A stretch of 56,000 nt of DNA from Candidatus Gastranaerophilales bacterium HUM_9 (GCA_002103075.1 DABG01000005.1:1-56000); one strand, 5' to 3'; shown: positions 6,950-15,782, numbered from the stretch's first letter. The notes: generated by a model not told the origin, from the letters alone. Program-made: numbers and translations.

Positions 6950-8281
6950 ATGAAATTTTTATTAAAACTCATTAGATTTTATCTTTTATTAGTAATTGCA
7001 AGATTGATTAAATTAGCTATCACAATGAGAAACCAGACTTCTGGAACTTCTTTTATTGGAATGGTTATGCTTAAATTATATCCGGATTTTTTAAGACATA
7101 CAGCAAAATATATAAAGAAAGAAAAAATTGCTGTCACTGGTACGAACGGTAAAACAACGACGGCCGGTATTTTGTCACATATACTCGAAACTCAAGGTAA
7201 TAGCGTTATTCATAACGAAAAAGGTGCTAATATGTTGACTGGGATTGCAAACACTATGGCACTGTCTATTTATCCTTTTAAGAGGTTTGATTATACGGTT
7301 TTGGAGTCTGATGAAGCGTATTTGTCAAAATTATACGATTATTTAGACACAAACTATTTAATTGTTACGAATTTGTTCCGTGACCAGTTGGATAGATACG
7401 GTGAATTAAATACGACTGCAAAGAAGATACAAGAAGCAATTGATAAGAACCCTAAAATAAAACTTATTTTGAATGCAGATGACCCAATTGTTGTTAATTT
7501 TCAATCATTAGGTGATGAACCACCTATATATTTCGGTTTTGAAGATATTCAATTTATGGAAAAAGATATAGAGTCAAAAGCACCAATGGAACTTTTTAAC
7601 TGCTCAAAATGTGGTAAGGTTTTGAAATATAAAAAACGTTTTTACGCTCAACAAGGTCATTATTACTGTGATTGTGGTTATACAAGACCTATTTGTGAAT
7701 ATAGTGCAACTGCTCAAATTTATAACGATTATTCAATAATAAAGATTTTGCATGACGATAAAGAATATGAGTTAAAGACATATTTGACTGGGGTTTACAA
7801 TGCTTATAACGTTTTGGCTGCAGTTGTTATGGCACTTGAATTGGGTTATGAGGATTTACAAAGTTCATTAGATACTTATCAATCAGTGTTTGGACGTTGT
7901 GAAACCAAGATGATTAAAGGACATAAGGCTGTTATTCAACTTATTAAAAACCCTACGGGAGCAAGTGAGGTTTTGAAAACAGTTAATACTGATAATGATA
8001 TATTGATTGTTATAAACGACAATTATGCTGATGGACGTGATGTTTCTTGGCTTTGGGACGCTGATTTTGAACTTTTACAAGGAGCATCAAAACGTATTAT
8101 AACATCAGGAGTAAGAGCTTATGACATGGCTGTAAGACTAAAATATGCAGGCATTGATAATGTTAAGGTTATTCCAAATATTAATCAGGCTATACTTGCT
8201 ATAACAAGAGAGGCTAAAGGTGATATTACGATTTTACCTACGTATACAGCTTTGTTAGAGATTAATAAGATTAAGAAATAG
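6950..8281 (+). CDS. murT: MurT-type Mur ligase (lipid II isoglutaminyl synthase subunit)
   Basis: 443 residues: an N-terminal hydrophobic helix, the Mur ligase ATP loop GTNGKTT (64-70), the central ligase domain, and a C-terminal DUF1727 domain. A Cys4 zinc-ribbon insert (CSKCGK...CDCGY, about 216-242) is typical of MurT. The conserved DNYADGRDVSWLWD motif near 360 holds the catalytic Asp of the MurT family. Together with the glutaminase GatD, MurT amidates the alpha-carboxyl of D-Glu in lipid II. In most genomes gatD is next to murT; here pdxJ follows. Either gatD is elsewhere or this ligase works alone. Confidence 0.9.
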   Translation: MKFLLKLIRFYLLLVIARLIKLAITMRNQTSGTSFIGMVMLKLYPDFLRHTAKYIKKEKIAVTGTNGKTTTAGILSHILETQGNSVIHNEKGANMLTGIANTMALSIYPFKRFDYTVLESDEAYLSKLYDYLDTNYLIVTNLFRDQLDRYGELNTTAKKIQEAIDKNPKIKLILNADDPIVVNFQSLGDEPPIYFGFEDIQFMEKDIESKAPMELFNCSKCGKVLKYKKRFYAQQGHYYCDCGYTRPICEYSATAQIYNDYSIIKILHDDKEYELKTYLTGVYNAYNVLAAVVMALELGYEDLQSSLDTYQSVFGRCETKMIKGHKAVIQLIKNPTGASEVLKTVNTDNDILIVINDNYADGRDVSWLWDADFELLQGASKRIITSGVRAYDMAVRLKYAGIDNVKVIPNINQAILAITREAKGDITILPTYTALLEINKIKK

Positions 8282-8323
8282 AGATTTAGAATAAAATAAA
8301 AAATAGAAAAAGAGGATAGATAT

Positions 8324-9034
8324 ATGTTATTAGGTGTAAATATAGACCATGTTGCAACTTTAAGAAACGCAAGAGGCGGAGTTGAACCAAATGTTTTAGA
8401 GTGTGCAAAATTGTGTATTGCAAACGGTGGCGATTCAATTACAACGCACTTAAGAGAAGATAGACGTCATATTAAAGATGATGATGTTAAACTTATTCGC
8501 AAGGAGTTGAAAACGAAGTTAAATCTTGAAATGGCAATGACTGATGAAATGCAAGAAATTGCTTTGAAGATTAAGCCTGATGCAGTTTGTATCGTTCCTG
8601 AAAAAAGACAAGAATTGACTACTGAGGGTGGTTTGGATATTTATGGTCAGCTTGAAAGAGGTAAGAAATTTGTAAAACCTTTAGTTGAAGCTGGTATTGA
8701 AGTAAGTTTATTTATTGACCCTTATGAAAATCAAGTTAGAGCAGCTTATGAAACAGGTGCACAGTTTATTGAGTTGCACACTGGTCAATATTCAAACTCT
8801 TTTGGTACTGAAAAAGAAGAAAAAACTTTTATTGATTTGAAGAGAGCTACAGAGTTGGCTCATTCTTTGGGGTTAAAGGTTAATGCCGGTCACGGTTTGA
8901 ATTATGAAAATGTTCATAGAATGCACGAAATTGATGGATTGTATGAATTGAATATAGGTCATAGTATAATAGCAAGAGCTTTGTATGTAGGCTTGCCACA
9001 GGCTGTTAAAGAAATGAAAGGTTTGATTAAGTAG
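8324..9034 (+). CDS. pdxJ: Pyridoxine 5'-phosphate synthase
   Basis: Joins 3-amino-2-oxopropyl phosphate and deoxyxylulose 5-phosphate to give pyridoxine 5'-phosphate in the DXP-dependent vitamin B6 route. The 236 residues are the normal PdxJ length. The signature N-terminus GVNIDHVATLRNARGG, HLREDRRHI near 44-52, the GHGLNYENV stretch near 190 and GHSIIARAL near 215 are all present. GAGGAT precedes the ATG. A 2-bp gap to the next gene suggests coupling. It supplies PLP for thrC and the serine aminotransferase in this window. Confidence 0.97.
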   Translation: MLLGVNIDHVATLRNARGGVEPNVLECAKLCIANGGDSITTHLREDRRHIKDDDVKLIRKELKTKLNLEMAMTDEMQEIALKIKPDAVCIVPEKRQELTTEGGLDIYGQLERGKKFVKPLVEAGIEVSLFIDPYENQVRAAYETGAQFIELHTGQYSNSFGTEKEEKTFIDLKRATELAHSLGLKVNAGHGLNYENVHRMHEIDGLYELNIGHSIIARALYVGLPQAVKEMKGLIK

Positions 9035-9036
9035 TT

Positions 9037-9351
9037 ATGAAATCAAGAGAAGAAGTTGTTGAAGAAATGCAAAAGGTCGTTGCTCAGATGAAGATTGACG
9101 ACATAAATGATAACCCTGATAGTGAAAATGAATATTTTCAATGCGATGCTTGTGGACAAGATGCATGCTTAGCGGGTTCTATTCAGTACGGTCATTATAG
9201 ATTATGTAATGACTGTGTTTTGTTAGCTGAGGTTGGGTTTGAACTAAAACAGTTGAATAATATCGAAGAACTTATCGACAAGATGGAAGATAAGAGATTG
9301 GAAGCAGACTGTGAGTTTTTGAGAAGACAAGAAAGCAGTCAGAAAAATTAG
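9037..9351 (+). CDS. Hypothetical Cys4 protein downstream of pdxJ
   Basis: 104 residues, not recognised. It has two Cys pairs (CDACGQDAC near 32-40 and CNDC near 53-56), like a small zinc finger, between acidic helices. No signal peptide or membrane segment is present. The start is 2 bp after the pdxJ stop with no strong ribosome site of its own, so it is probably translationally coupled. A metal-binding or regulatory role is inference from the Cys pattern only. Confidence 0.7.
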   Translation: MKSREEVVEEMQKVVAQMKIDDINDNPDSENEYFQCDACGQDACLAGSIQYGHYRLCNDCVLLAEVGFELKQLNNIEELIDKMEDKRLEADCEFLRRQESSQKN

Positions 9352-9409
9352 TTTAAATTATTTTTGCTAAGTATAAGATTTGCCTGTTTGTTTATATTAT
9401 AATTAATGT

Positions 9410-10213
9410 ATGCAAAAGGTGTATGAAAAAGAAGATATAACTTTGTTTCAGGGTGATTGTATCGAAATTTTGAATAAGGCAACTCCTGAATCTATTGATA
9501 TGATTTTTGCAGATCCGCCTTATATGTTATCTAATGGTGGGATTACTTGTCAGGCAGGCAAAGTTGTTTCCGTAAATAAAGGCAAGTGGGATAAAAGTAA
9601 AGGTTTTGATGAAGATTTTGAATTTCATCAAAATTGGATTAATGCTTGCAAAAGAGTTTTAAAACCGAATGGAACAATTTGGATTTCAGGGACTTATCAC
9701 TCAATCTACGCTTGTGGTTTTGCATTACAAAAAGCTGGTTTTAAAATATTAAATGATATTTGTTGGTTCAAACCAAATGCTTCGCCAAATATGAGTTGTC
9801 GCTATTTTACAGCAAGTCATGAAACTTTATTATGGGCAAAATTAGATAATGGAACAAAACATACGTTTAATTATGAAATGATGAAGAATGGAGATTGGTC
9901 AGAAGATTTCATAAAAAAGCCTGAAAAACAAATGCGTTCTGTGTGGGCAATCGGCACTCCAAAACCTTATGAAAAAGAGTTTGGAAAACATCCAACACAA
10001 AAACCTTTAGAATTGTTAAGACGCATAATCCTTGCATCAACTAATAAAGGCGACTTAATACTAGATCCGTTTACAGGAAGTTCCACGACTGGTATAATGG
10101 CTTTAGAATTAGGCAGAAAATTTATTGGAATAGATTTAGAAAAAGAATATTTAGACCTTTCGATAAAAAGGTTTGAACAAGTATTTTCAAAGAAAGAAAA
10201 ACAATGGCAGTAG
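9410..10213 (+). CDS. dpnA: DpnA-like adenine methyltransferase (GATC, beta class)
   Basis: 267 residues with the beta-class order: the catalytic DPPY motif first (residues 35-38, ADPPYMLSNGG) and the S-adenosylmethionine loop last (LDPFTGSSTTG, about 222-232). The stretch after DPPY matches the second methylase of DpnII systems, which can modify single-stranded GATC DNA. HPTQKPLELL near 196 is also typical. It is first of three overlapping genes, in the order dpnA-dpnM-dpnB; in the pneumococcal operon dpnM comes first. I see only a weak ribosome site, with promoter-like AT-rich DNA upstream. Confidence 0.92.
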   Translation: MQKVYEKEDITLFQGDCIEILNKATPESIDMIFADPPYMLSNGGITCQAGKVVSVNKGKWDKSKGFDEDFEFHQNWINACKRVLKPNGTIWISGTYHSIYACGFALQKAGFKILNDICWFKPNASPNMSCRYFTASHETLLWAKLDNGTKHTFNYEMMKNGDWSEDFIKKPEKQMRSVWAIGTPKPYEKEFGKHPTQKPLELLRRIILASTNKGDLILDPFTGSSTTGIMALELGRKFIGIDLEKEYLDLSIKRFEQVFSKKEKQWQ

Positions 10214-11106
10214 TTTTAGCGGCTTGCGAGCAGAGAGCGGAACGAAGTGTAGTCCCGTTTAATGCGAGTAAACAAGAAGAAAAATTAAAAAACGAAACAT
10301 ATCCAATTGTCAAATGGGTTGGCGGGAAACGTCAACTAATGTTTGAATTATTAAAAAACATGCCTAAGACTTATAATAGATATTTTGAACCTTTTATCGG
10401 CGGTGGTGCTTTGTTCTTTGAATTACAACCTGATAATGCTTATATTTCAGATATGAATGAAGAACTTATAAATTTATATTCTGTTGTTAGAGATAACGTT
10501 GATGAACTAATTACAGACCTACAAAAGCACGATATTTCAAAAGAATATTTTTTAAAAATTCGTAATATTGATAGGACAGAAGAATACTCTAATCTTTCAA
10601 ATGTTGAAAGAGCAAGCCGTTTTATTTATCTTAATAGAACCTGTTTTAATGGTATGTATAGAGTTAATTCTAAAGGCGAATTTAATGTTCCATTTGGAAA
10701 TTATAAAAATCCAAGAATTATTGATGAAAATAATCTTTTAAATTGTTCTGAACTTCTAAGAAAGACTGAAATTAAATGTGCAGATTTTTCTACAATTTTA
10801 AATAAAGTTCAAAAAGACGATTTTGTATATTTTGATCCGCCTTATGTACCATTGAATGAAACCTCCAGTTTTACCTCATATACAAAAGATGGCTTTGATA
10901 TTGATATGCAGTTCAAATTGCGTGATGTATGTAATGAATTGGATTCAATGGGTGTGAAATTTATGTTATCAAATTCAGACACTAAATTAGTAAATGACTT
11001 ATATGCAAATTATGAAATTAAAAAAGTTTTTGCTTCTCGTCAAATTAATGCAAATGCTGATGGTAGAGGTAAAATTACGGAGGTTTTAATTAAAAATTAT
11101 GACTAG
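10204..11106 (+). CDS. dpnM: DpnM-like Dam-class adenine methyltransferase with repeat-derived N-terminus
   Basis: D12-class N6-adenine methylase for GATC. The core begins at YPIVKWVGGKRQ (residues 33-44), then FEPFIGGGAL (61-70), and the catalytic DPPY at 211-214 in VYFDPPYVPL. Known members start only a few residues before the WVGGK motif, but here there are about 30 extra residues (AACEQRAERSVVPFNASKQ) encoded by a dispersed palindromic repeat (10223-10283). No later ATG, GTG or TTG fits, so the extension must be translated. The start overlaps dpnA by 10 bp and the end overlaps dpnB by 8 bp. Confidence 0.92.
   Translation: MAVVLAACEQRAERSVVPFNASKQEEKLKNETYPIVKWVGGKRQLMFELLKNMPKTYNRYFEPFIGGGALFFELQPDNAYISDMNEELINLYSVVRDNVDELITDLQKHDISKEYFLKIRNIDRTEEYSNLSNVERASRFIYLNRTCFNGMYRVNSKGEFNVPFGNYKNPRIIDENNLLNCSELLRKTEIKCADFSTILNKVQKDDFVYFDPPYVPLNETSSFTSYTKDGFDIDMQFKLRDVCNELDSMGVKFMLSNSDTKLVNDLYANYEIKKVFASRQINANADGRGKITEVLIKNYD
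10223..10283 (+). repeat. Dispersed repeat inside the dpnM reading frame
   Basis: The stretch aligns with the minus strand of about 164-210 (best over the last 25 bases, roughly 20 identical), and its 'tgtag-cccgttta-gcga' core also matches the minus strand of about 39757-39775. It reads through without a stop and adds about 20 residues rich in Ala, Arg and Glu to the methylase. The higher GC content and the palindromic style set it apart from the AT-rich genes around it. Confidence 0.75.
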
Positions 11107-11956
11107 AAATTTTAATGAATGGTTATCAACTTTTAGACCGTGTATTGCTGACTACTGCTATTATGTAGATTTTGATAAAGTTAATAAAAATGTTAACAAT
11201 GTTAAAGTAGAGTTAAATATTTTAAACTCATTAGTCGGTTCAAAAAATATTGAAAAAGATTTTGAAGATATTATTAGGAATTATCCTAAAACTTTAAAAT
11301 GTATACCACTTCTATTAGCAGTCCGTTCAAATGAAATTTCTGTCACAGATGCTGATGGTGATTACAATTTTTCTTTTAATAAATGTAATTACAGCATTGA
11401 AGAATATAAAATATTTATGAGGAAAACAAAACTTTTTGATTTATTAGAAAATCATATTGTCAGCAATCTAGTTGACTATGCAACTGGAGTAGAAACAGGA
11501 TTAGACAGTAACGGTCGTAAAAATCGTGGCGGTCATTTAATGGAAAACCTTGTTGAAAGTTTTATTCAAAAAGCTGGTTTTATAAAAGGTCAAAATTATT
11601 TCAAAGAGATGTATATCCATGAGATTGAAGAAAAATGGGGTGTAAATTTATCTGCGATTTCTAATCAGGGAAAAATGGAAAAACGCTTTGATTTTGTTAT
11701 AAAAACAGATAATCAAATTTATGTAATTGAAACGAATTTCTATTCAAGCGGTGGTTCAAAATTAAATGAAACCGCCAGAAGTTATAAAACATTAGCACAA
11801 GAAGTTGCAACGATCGAGGGAGTAACTTTTGTTTGGTTTACAGATGGCTGTGGTTGGAATAGTGCAAGACATAATTTAGAAGAAACTTTTGATGTTTTGG
11901 ATACGGTTTATAATATTTTTAATTTAGAAAATGACATATTAAAAAATCTTACATAA
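11099..11956 (+). CDS. dpnB: DpnII-family restriction endonuclease (GATC)
   Basis: 285 residues, the usual length of DpnII (PF04556) enzymes, which cut unmethylated GATC. The catalytic region near 190-225 has FDFVIKTDNQIYVIETNFY followed by the family stretch SSGGSKLNETARSYK. Near the end FVWFTDGCGWNSA is also typical. Start codon choice is fixed by the 8-bp overlap with dpnM. With its two methylases this is a complete, apparently intact system. Spread of such operons by transfer is common, but base composition here does not differ clearly from the neighbours. Confidence 0.93.
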   Translation: MTRNFNEWLSTFRPCIADYCYYVDFDKVNKNVNNVKVELNILNSLVGSKNIEKDFEDIIRNYPKTLKCIPLLLAVRSNEISVTDADGDYNFSFNKCNYSIEEYKIFMRKTKLFDLLENHIVSNLVDYATGVETGLDSNGRKNRGGHLMENLVESFIQKAGFIKGQNYFKEMYIHEIEEKWGVNLSAISNQGKMEKRFDFVIKTDNQIYVIETNFYSSGGSKLNETARSYKTLAQEVATIEGVTFVWFTDGCGWNSARHNLEETFDVLDTVYNIFNLENDILKNLT

Positions 11957-12005
11957 GATTTAATGACTGGAATACAAAACTCTATTATATCACTTTCTTG
12001 TCTCA

Positions 12006-12035
12006 ATGACAAAATGCAATTTAATATGCTATAAT
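12006..12035 (+). promoter_or_regulatory. Promoter of the ppiC-like gene
   Basis: A -35-like ATGACA (12006-12011), 18-bp spacer and consensus -10 TATAAT (12030-12035) lie 30 bp before the start codon, which follows a good GAGAGGA ribosome site. Confidence 0.65.
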
Positions 12036-12065
12036 AAATAAGTTACAAAAAAGAGAGGAAAAATT

Positions 12066-12344
12066 ATGAAAGTAAGAGCTAGTCACATTCTTGTACAAAC
12101 AAAAGAAGAAGCAGATAAATTATTAGAAGAAATCAATAATGGTGCTGATTTTGGTGAATTGGCAAAAGAACATTCTATGTGTCCATCAAAAAGAGATGGT
12201 GGTGATTTAGGTTTCTTTGGTAGAGGCATGATGGTTAAGCCTTTTGAAGATGCAGCTTTTGAACTTGAAGTAGATCAAGTATCTATGCCTGTTGAAACTC
12301 AATTTGGTTGGCACTTAATTAAACTTACTGGTAAAAAAGACTAA
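12066..12344 (+). CDS. ppiC: Parvulin-type peptidyl-prolyl isomerase
   Basis: A single parvulin domain of 92 residues, the size of E. coli PpiC. The family stretches are ASHILVQTKEEA (4-15), FGELAKEHSMCPSKRDGGDLGFFGRG (about 29-54) and FGWHLIKL (80-87). No signal peptide is present, so it should work in the cytoplasm, assisting folding of proteins at proline bonds. It has its own promoter and precedes the M24 peptidase gene by 37 bp, which suggests one operon of protein-maintenance enzymes. Confidence 0.93.
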   Translation: MKVRASHILVQTKEEADKLLEEINNGADFGELAKEHSMCPSKRDGGDLGFFGRGMMVKPFEDAAFELEVDQVSMPVETQFGWHLIKLTGKKD

Positions 12345-12381
12345 TAAATCTAGGTGTTAAACATAGAGTGAGGCAAAAATT

Positions 12382-13959
12382 TTGACACAAAGTTTTAGGC
12401 AAGATATTGTAAATGATATTGATTATTTGTTAGTGAATTCTACTAATGAGTTTTTATTAGAATATACTCCACTTAGTGAAAATGATTGTTATAAGCTAAC
12501 AAGTTTTACAGGTGGTGTTGGTGATGCGTTGGTTTGTTACAAACCAACGCAAAACACTAAACTCTTTGTAGATGGAAGATTTCACACTCAAGCTGATTTA
12601 GAGGTTGACCTTTCTAAAATCGATGTTGTTAAACTTGAAATTGGTCAAAGTCAAGATGAAATGATTTGCACAATGATTGAACCTCATTCGACTTTGGGTA
12701 TTAATACAAAAAAAGTTTCTCAAAAAAGATTGGAGTTTTTTGAAACACTTTTAAAAGAAATTGATGTCAAAGTTGTTCCTGTTTTGTCAGATACAGTTGC
12801 TAAAACAAGTGAATTAGCAACTATTATCGATAAATCTTTAACCGGCTTAAGTCTAAAAGAAAAATGCGAAAAACTTAAAAAGCCTTGCTTGATTACTAAT
12901 TCAGAAGAACTTAGTTATTTATGTAATTTAAGAGAGTTTAATCAAGATTACGCAGTAAAAATTGATGGTAAAGTTCTTGTACTTGAAGATAAAGTAATTC
13001 TATTTACGGATTATAAAATTCCTGAAACTGATGAGTTTGAGGTAAGGGAATTAAACGAGTTTTATGAATTTATAAAAACAATAAATGATGTGATTTATGT
13101 TGATAAATCAACTATTTCTGCCTACGATTATTCTGTAATAAAAAATAAAAAAGATGCAAAATCTATTATTAATGAGATGAAGTCTGTTAAGACAAAAGAA
13201 GAAATTGAACATTTGAAATATTGTTTTTCAATGACAGACAAAGCATTGATGGAAACAAGGAAGTTTATTGAGGAAACTCCAAAGGTTTCTGAACACGATA
13301 TTGATGTTGAGTTAGAAAAGAATTTTAGAAAATTCGGTGCAAAATCATTGAGCTTTAAATCAATTATTGCAAAAAACAAAAATGCAGCACTTCCACATTA
13401 TTCAGAAAATTCTACAACTGAAATTGTTGGTGATGGGGATTTAGTGTTGATTGATTGTGGAGCTTATTATGAGGGTGGTTTAGCTACTGATATTACAAGA
13501 GTTTTTGTAAAAGGTGAGCCAACAGAGTTGCACAAAAAAGTTTATACAACAGTTTTAAAAATGTTCTTAAACGCCTTTAATTATCAAGTAGTTGAAGGTG
13601 TCACTCAAGGGTTTGAGATTGATAAATTCACAAGAGAATATTTGAATAATAATTCTATTGATGGATTTAGCTTCTCTCACGGTTTGGGTCACGGAATAGG
13701 GGTTTGTGTTCACGAAGCACCACCTAATTTGAGTAAAAACCCTGTTGCAAAAACTCCATTAAAAAATAGCCAATGTTTTACAATAGAACCTGGATTATAT
13801 AATGAAAACGAGTTTGGAATAAGGCTTGAAAACTCTTGTTATCTTGAAAATGGGGTTATTAAATCTTTTTCTAATATGTGCTATGAAAAGAAACTTGTTG
13901 ACTATTCTATGTTGACAGATGTAGAAAAAGAATGGTTATCAAATTTTGAGGTGTTGTAA
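12382..13959 (+). CDS. M24 Xaa-Pro aminopeptidase
   Basis: 525 residues, with two N-terminal creatinase-like domains and a C-terminal M24 'pita-bread' domain. The five metal ligands are all present: D358, D370, H433, E469 and E483 (LIDCGAYYEGGLATD, SHGLGHGIG, TIEPGLY, RLENSC). It should remove N-terminal residues that precede proline. The start is TTG (12382) after GTGAGG at good spacing; no ATG fits better. The stop overlaps the ATG of the next gene by one base (TAATG), showing coupled translation. Confidence 0.92.
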   Translation: MTQSFRQDIVNDIDYLLVNSTNEFLLEYTPLSENDCYKLTSFTGGVGDALVCYKPTQNTKLFVDGRFHTQADLEVDLSKIDVVKLEIGQSQDEMICTMIEPHSTLGINTKKVSQKRLEFFETLLKEIDVKVVPVLSDTVAKTSELATIIDKSLTGLSLKEKCEKLKKPCLITNSEELSYLCNLREFNQDYAVKIDGKVLVLEDKVILFTDYKIPETDEFEVRELNEFYEFIKTINDVIYVDKSTISAYDYSVIKNKKDAKSIINEMKSVKTKEEIEHLKYCFSMTDKALMETRKFIEETPKVSEHDIDVELEKNFRKFGAKSLSFKSIIAKNKNAALPHYSENSTTEIVGDGDLVLIDCGAYYEGGLATDITRVFVKGEPTELHKKVYTTVLKMFLNAFNYQVVEGVTQGFEIDKFTREYLNNNSIDGFSFSHGLGHGIGVCVHEAPPNLSKNPVAKTPLKNSQCFTIEPGLYNENEFGIRLENSCYLENGVIKSFSNMCYEKKLVDYSMLTDVEKEWLSNFEVL

Positions 13960-14711
13960 TGGAAATAACTGCTTTAAACAATGATAATGTGAAGTTTTGC
14001 GTAAAATTACAAAAGAAAAAATTTCGTGATGAAACGGGTTTGTTTTTACTAGAAGGTTCAAAATCTGTATTAGAAGCAGTTGAGTTTGGTGTGAAGCTAA
14101 AGTCTATATTTGTTTTAAAAGAAAAGACTGAAAAATATAATTTTTCTGATGTTGAAACTTTTGAAACAACGAATGCAGTTTTGAAAAAGATTTCTACAAC
14201 AGACTCTGCACCAGAGATAGTTGGAGTTGCGTATCAAAAAGAACAAAATTTTGATGTTTTAAAAACAGCTAAGAAGGTTGTTTTGTTAGAGAATGTTTCT
14301 GACGTAGGGAATTTAGGTACAGTTATAAGAAGCTCTGTAGCGTTTAATATTGATGTGATTATTTTGTATGGTCAATCTGTTGACATTTATAATCCGAAAT
14401 GCGTGCGTTCTACGGTTGGTAATTTGTGGAAAACTAATATTATAGAGATGAATTCGGTTGACGAGTTAGATAAATATTTTAAAGATTTTGAAAAGGTTGC
14501 TACATTACCTAAAAATGATAATACGGTCATGTTTAATAATTGGACCCCAAACCAAAAGACACTTGTTATGTTTGGCTCTGAAGCTGACGGATTAAGTGAT
14601 GAATTGATAAAATATTCAACTATGGGTTTGACTATTGAGATGAACGATAAGGTTGAATCTTTGAATTTGGGTGTTTCAGCAAGTATTGTTATGCACAAAC
14701 TTGGATTTTAA
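13959..14711 (+). CDS. TrmH/SpoU-family RNA 2'-O-methyltransferase
   Basis: 250 residues. An N-terminal substrate-binding part is followed by the SPOUT domain. The three SpoU motifs are ENVSDVGNLGTVIRSS near 109, VMFGSEADGLSDEL near 207 and VESLNLGVSASIVM near 231. These form the deep-knot SAM site used to methylate the 2'-O of ribose in tRNA or rRNA. The target is not decided by sequence; the RlmB/TsnR-like 23S rRNA group is one option. It is last of the ppiC-pepP-trmH run. Confidence 0.92.
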   Translation: MEITALNNDNVKFCVKLQKKKFRDETGLFLLEGSKSVLEAVEFGVKLKSIFVLKEKTEKYNFSDVETFETTNAVLKKISTTDSAPEIVGVAYQKEQNFDVLKTAKKVVLLENVSDVGNLGTVIRSSVAFNIDVIILYGQSVDIYNPKCVRSTVGNLWKTNIIEMNSVDELDKYFKDFEKVATLPKNDNTVMFNNWTPNQKTLVMFGSEADGLSDELIKYSTMGLTIEMNDKVESLNLGVSASIVMHKLGF

Positions 14712-14749
14712 TTCATGTTAATTATAGTGTTATGAAAATTTATATCTAA

Positions 14750-15106
14750 TTAGAGCGAAACATTTTTTAGGTGGTCAATTTCGCCAGTGGGTAGGATTAC
14801 AGAGATTGCATCAATTCTATAATTCTTGTAATGGTGTTCTTTTAGATAAGAAAACAATCCTAACCGAATGTTTTTGTATTTTTGAGGGGTTATGGCTTCT
14901 AATGGAGAGCCACAGCTTGCAGTTTTTCTTGATTTTACTTCTATGCAAACAAGAGTATCTTTTTCAAGAGCTATGATATCTATTTCACAATTCTTTGAAA
15001 AATGAATGTTGCGTTCAATGATTTTGTAGCCGTGTTTTATAAGATATTGAACAGCGAGTTCTTCACCTTGAGCGCCTATTTCACGGTTATTTTGGCGATT
15101 AACCAT
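14750..15106 (-). CDS. YraN-family nuclease-like protein (UPF0102)
   Basis: 118 residues, the normal UPF0102 length. The core has the PD-(D/E)xK pattern: GAQGEELAVQYL (12-23), then CEIDIIALEKDTLVCIEVKSRK (about 42-63) with Asp and the Glu-x-Lys pair. Family members are thought to process DNA; activity is not proven for most. Its start overlaps the end of the BcrA/D-like gene upstream by 8 bp, so it is translated with that pair. Confidence 0.92.
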   Translation of the reverse strand: MVNRQNNREIGAQGEELAVQYLIKHGYKIIERNIHFSKNCEIDIIALEKDTLVCIEVKSRKTASCGSPLEAITPQKYKNIRLGLFSYLKEHHYKNYRIDAISVILPTGEIDHLKNVSL

Positions 15107-15776
15107 TTATTAATCCCTCGCACAAAACGAATCTACCTAAAGGTATAACTTCACAGTAGTTTTTGAGTGAGTCTACAAAACATTTGTTGTCGCAGAAACC
15201 ACCAGAGAGGTATATTTTTTCTGGTTTTTTAGAAAAATTCCAAGCGTTGTATGCGATACCGTGAACAAATTTTGAGATAGCGTTTACTGGACGTTCACCG
15301 TTTGAGATGTCATCCATAATTTTTTCTAATCCAAAGATACCACAATTTACAACAAATCTGTCTTCGTTGAAGATAAGTTCTTCTCGTTTTACGTTATAGA
15401 ATTTTAATAGCATTTCAACGGTTGCACCTGTAGAGCTAGCACAGGCAGTGTTCCAATCCATATCGTGGAATTTTTTATTTTTGAATTTTATCCATTTTGC
15501 ATCACGAGAGCCAAGGTCAAGTATTGTTGAATTGTCTTCAACTATGTTTTTGCAACCTTGAGCAAGAGCAATAATCTCATTTTCAGAGGCTTGAGCCATG
15601 TGACCACAACATTTTTCTATTGTGAGGTTTGATTTTTTTATGATTGATGACGGCACGACATAGTAGTGTTTATCAGCTTTTTTCTCAATAAAATAACCTG
15701 CGAATTTGCTGTAGAGCGTATCTTCGCCTAGTTCTATAATTTTTGAGTATGTAGTTCCTGCATCTAAATAAATCAT
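15099..15776 (-). CDS. BadF/BcrA/BcrD-type ATPase-like protein
   Basis: 225 residues of the ASKHA-fold family that includes activators of 2-hydroxyacyl-CoA and benzoyl-CoA dehydratases. The phosphate-1 loop LDAGTTYSKIIELG is at residues 4-17, the phosphate-2 loop ILDLGSRDAKWI near 90, and the adenosine loop YLSGGFC near 199. The canonical activator Cys pair that holds the 4Fe-4S cluster is only partly present: NCGIFGLEKIM takes the place of the usual Cys-Ala-x-Phe segment. It is 7 bp after the GFWG-repeat gene and overlaps yraN, so it is part of a three-gene operon. The partner may be its client. Confidence 0.8.
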   Translation of the reverse strand: MIYLDAGTTYSKIIELGEDTLYSKFAGYFIEKKADKHYYVVPSSIIKKSNLTIEKCCGHMAQASENEIIALAQGCKNIVEDNSTILDLGSRDAKWIKFKNKKFHDMDWNTACASSTGATVEMLLKFYNVKREELIFNEDRFVVNCGIFGLEKIMDDISNGERPVNAISKFVHGIAYNAWNFSKKPEKIYLSGGFCDNKCFVDSLKNYCEVIPLGRFVLCEGLING

Positions 15777-15782
15777 TTTTAC

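Noticed and set aside
9352..9409. Transferred-DNA boundary before the DpnII operon
   Set aside because: Composition before and after looks similar and I see no att site, integrase or transposase, so I do not claim a transfer event here.
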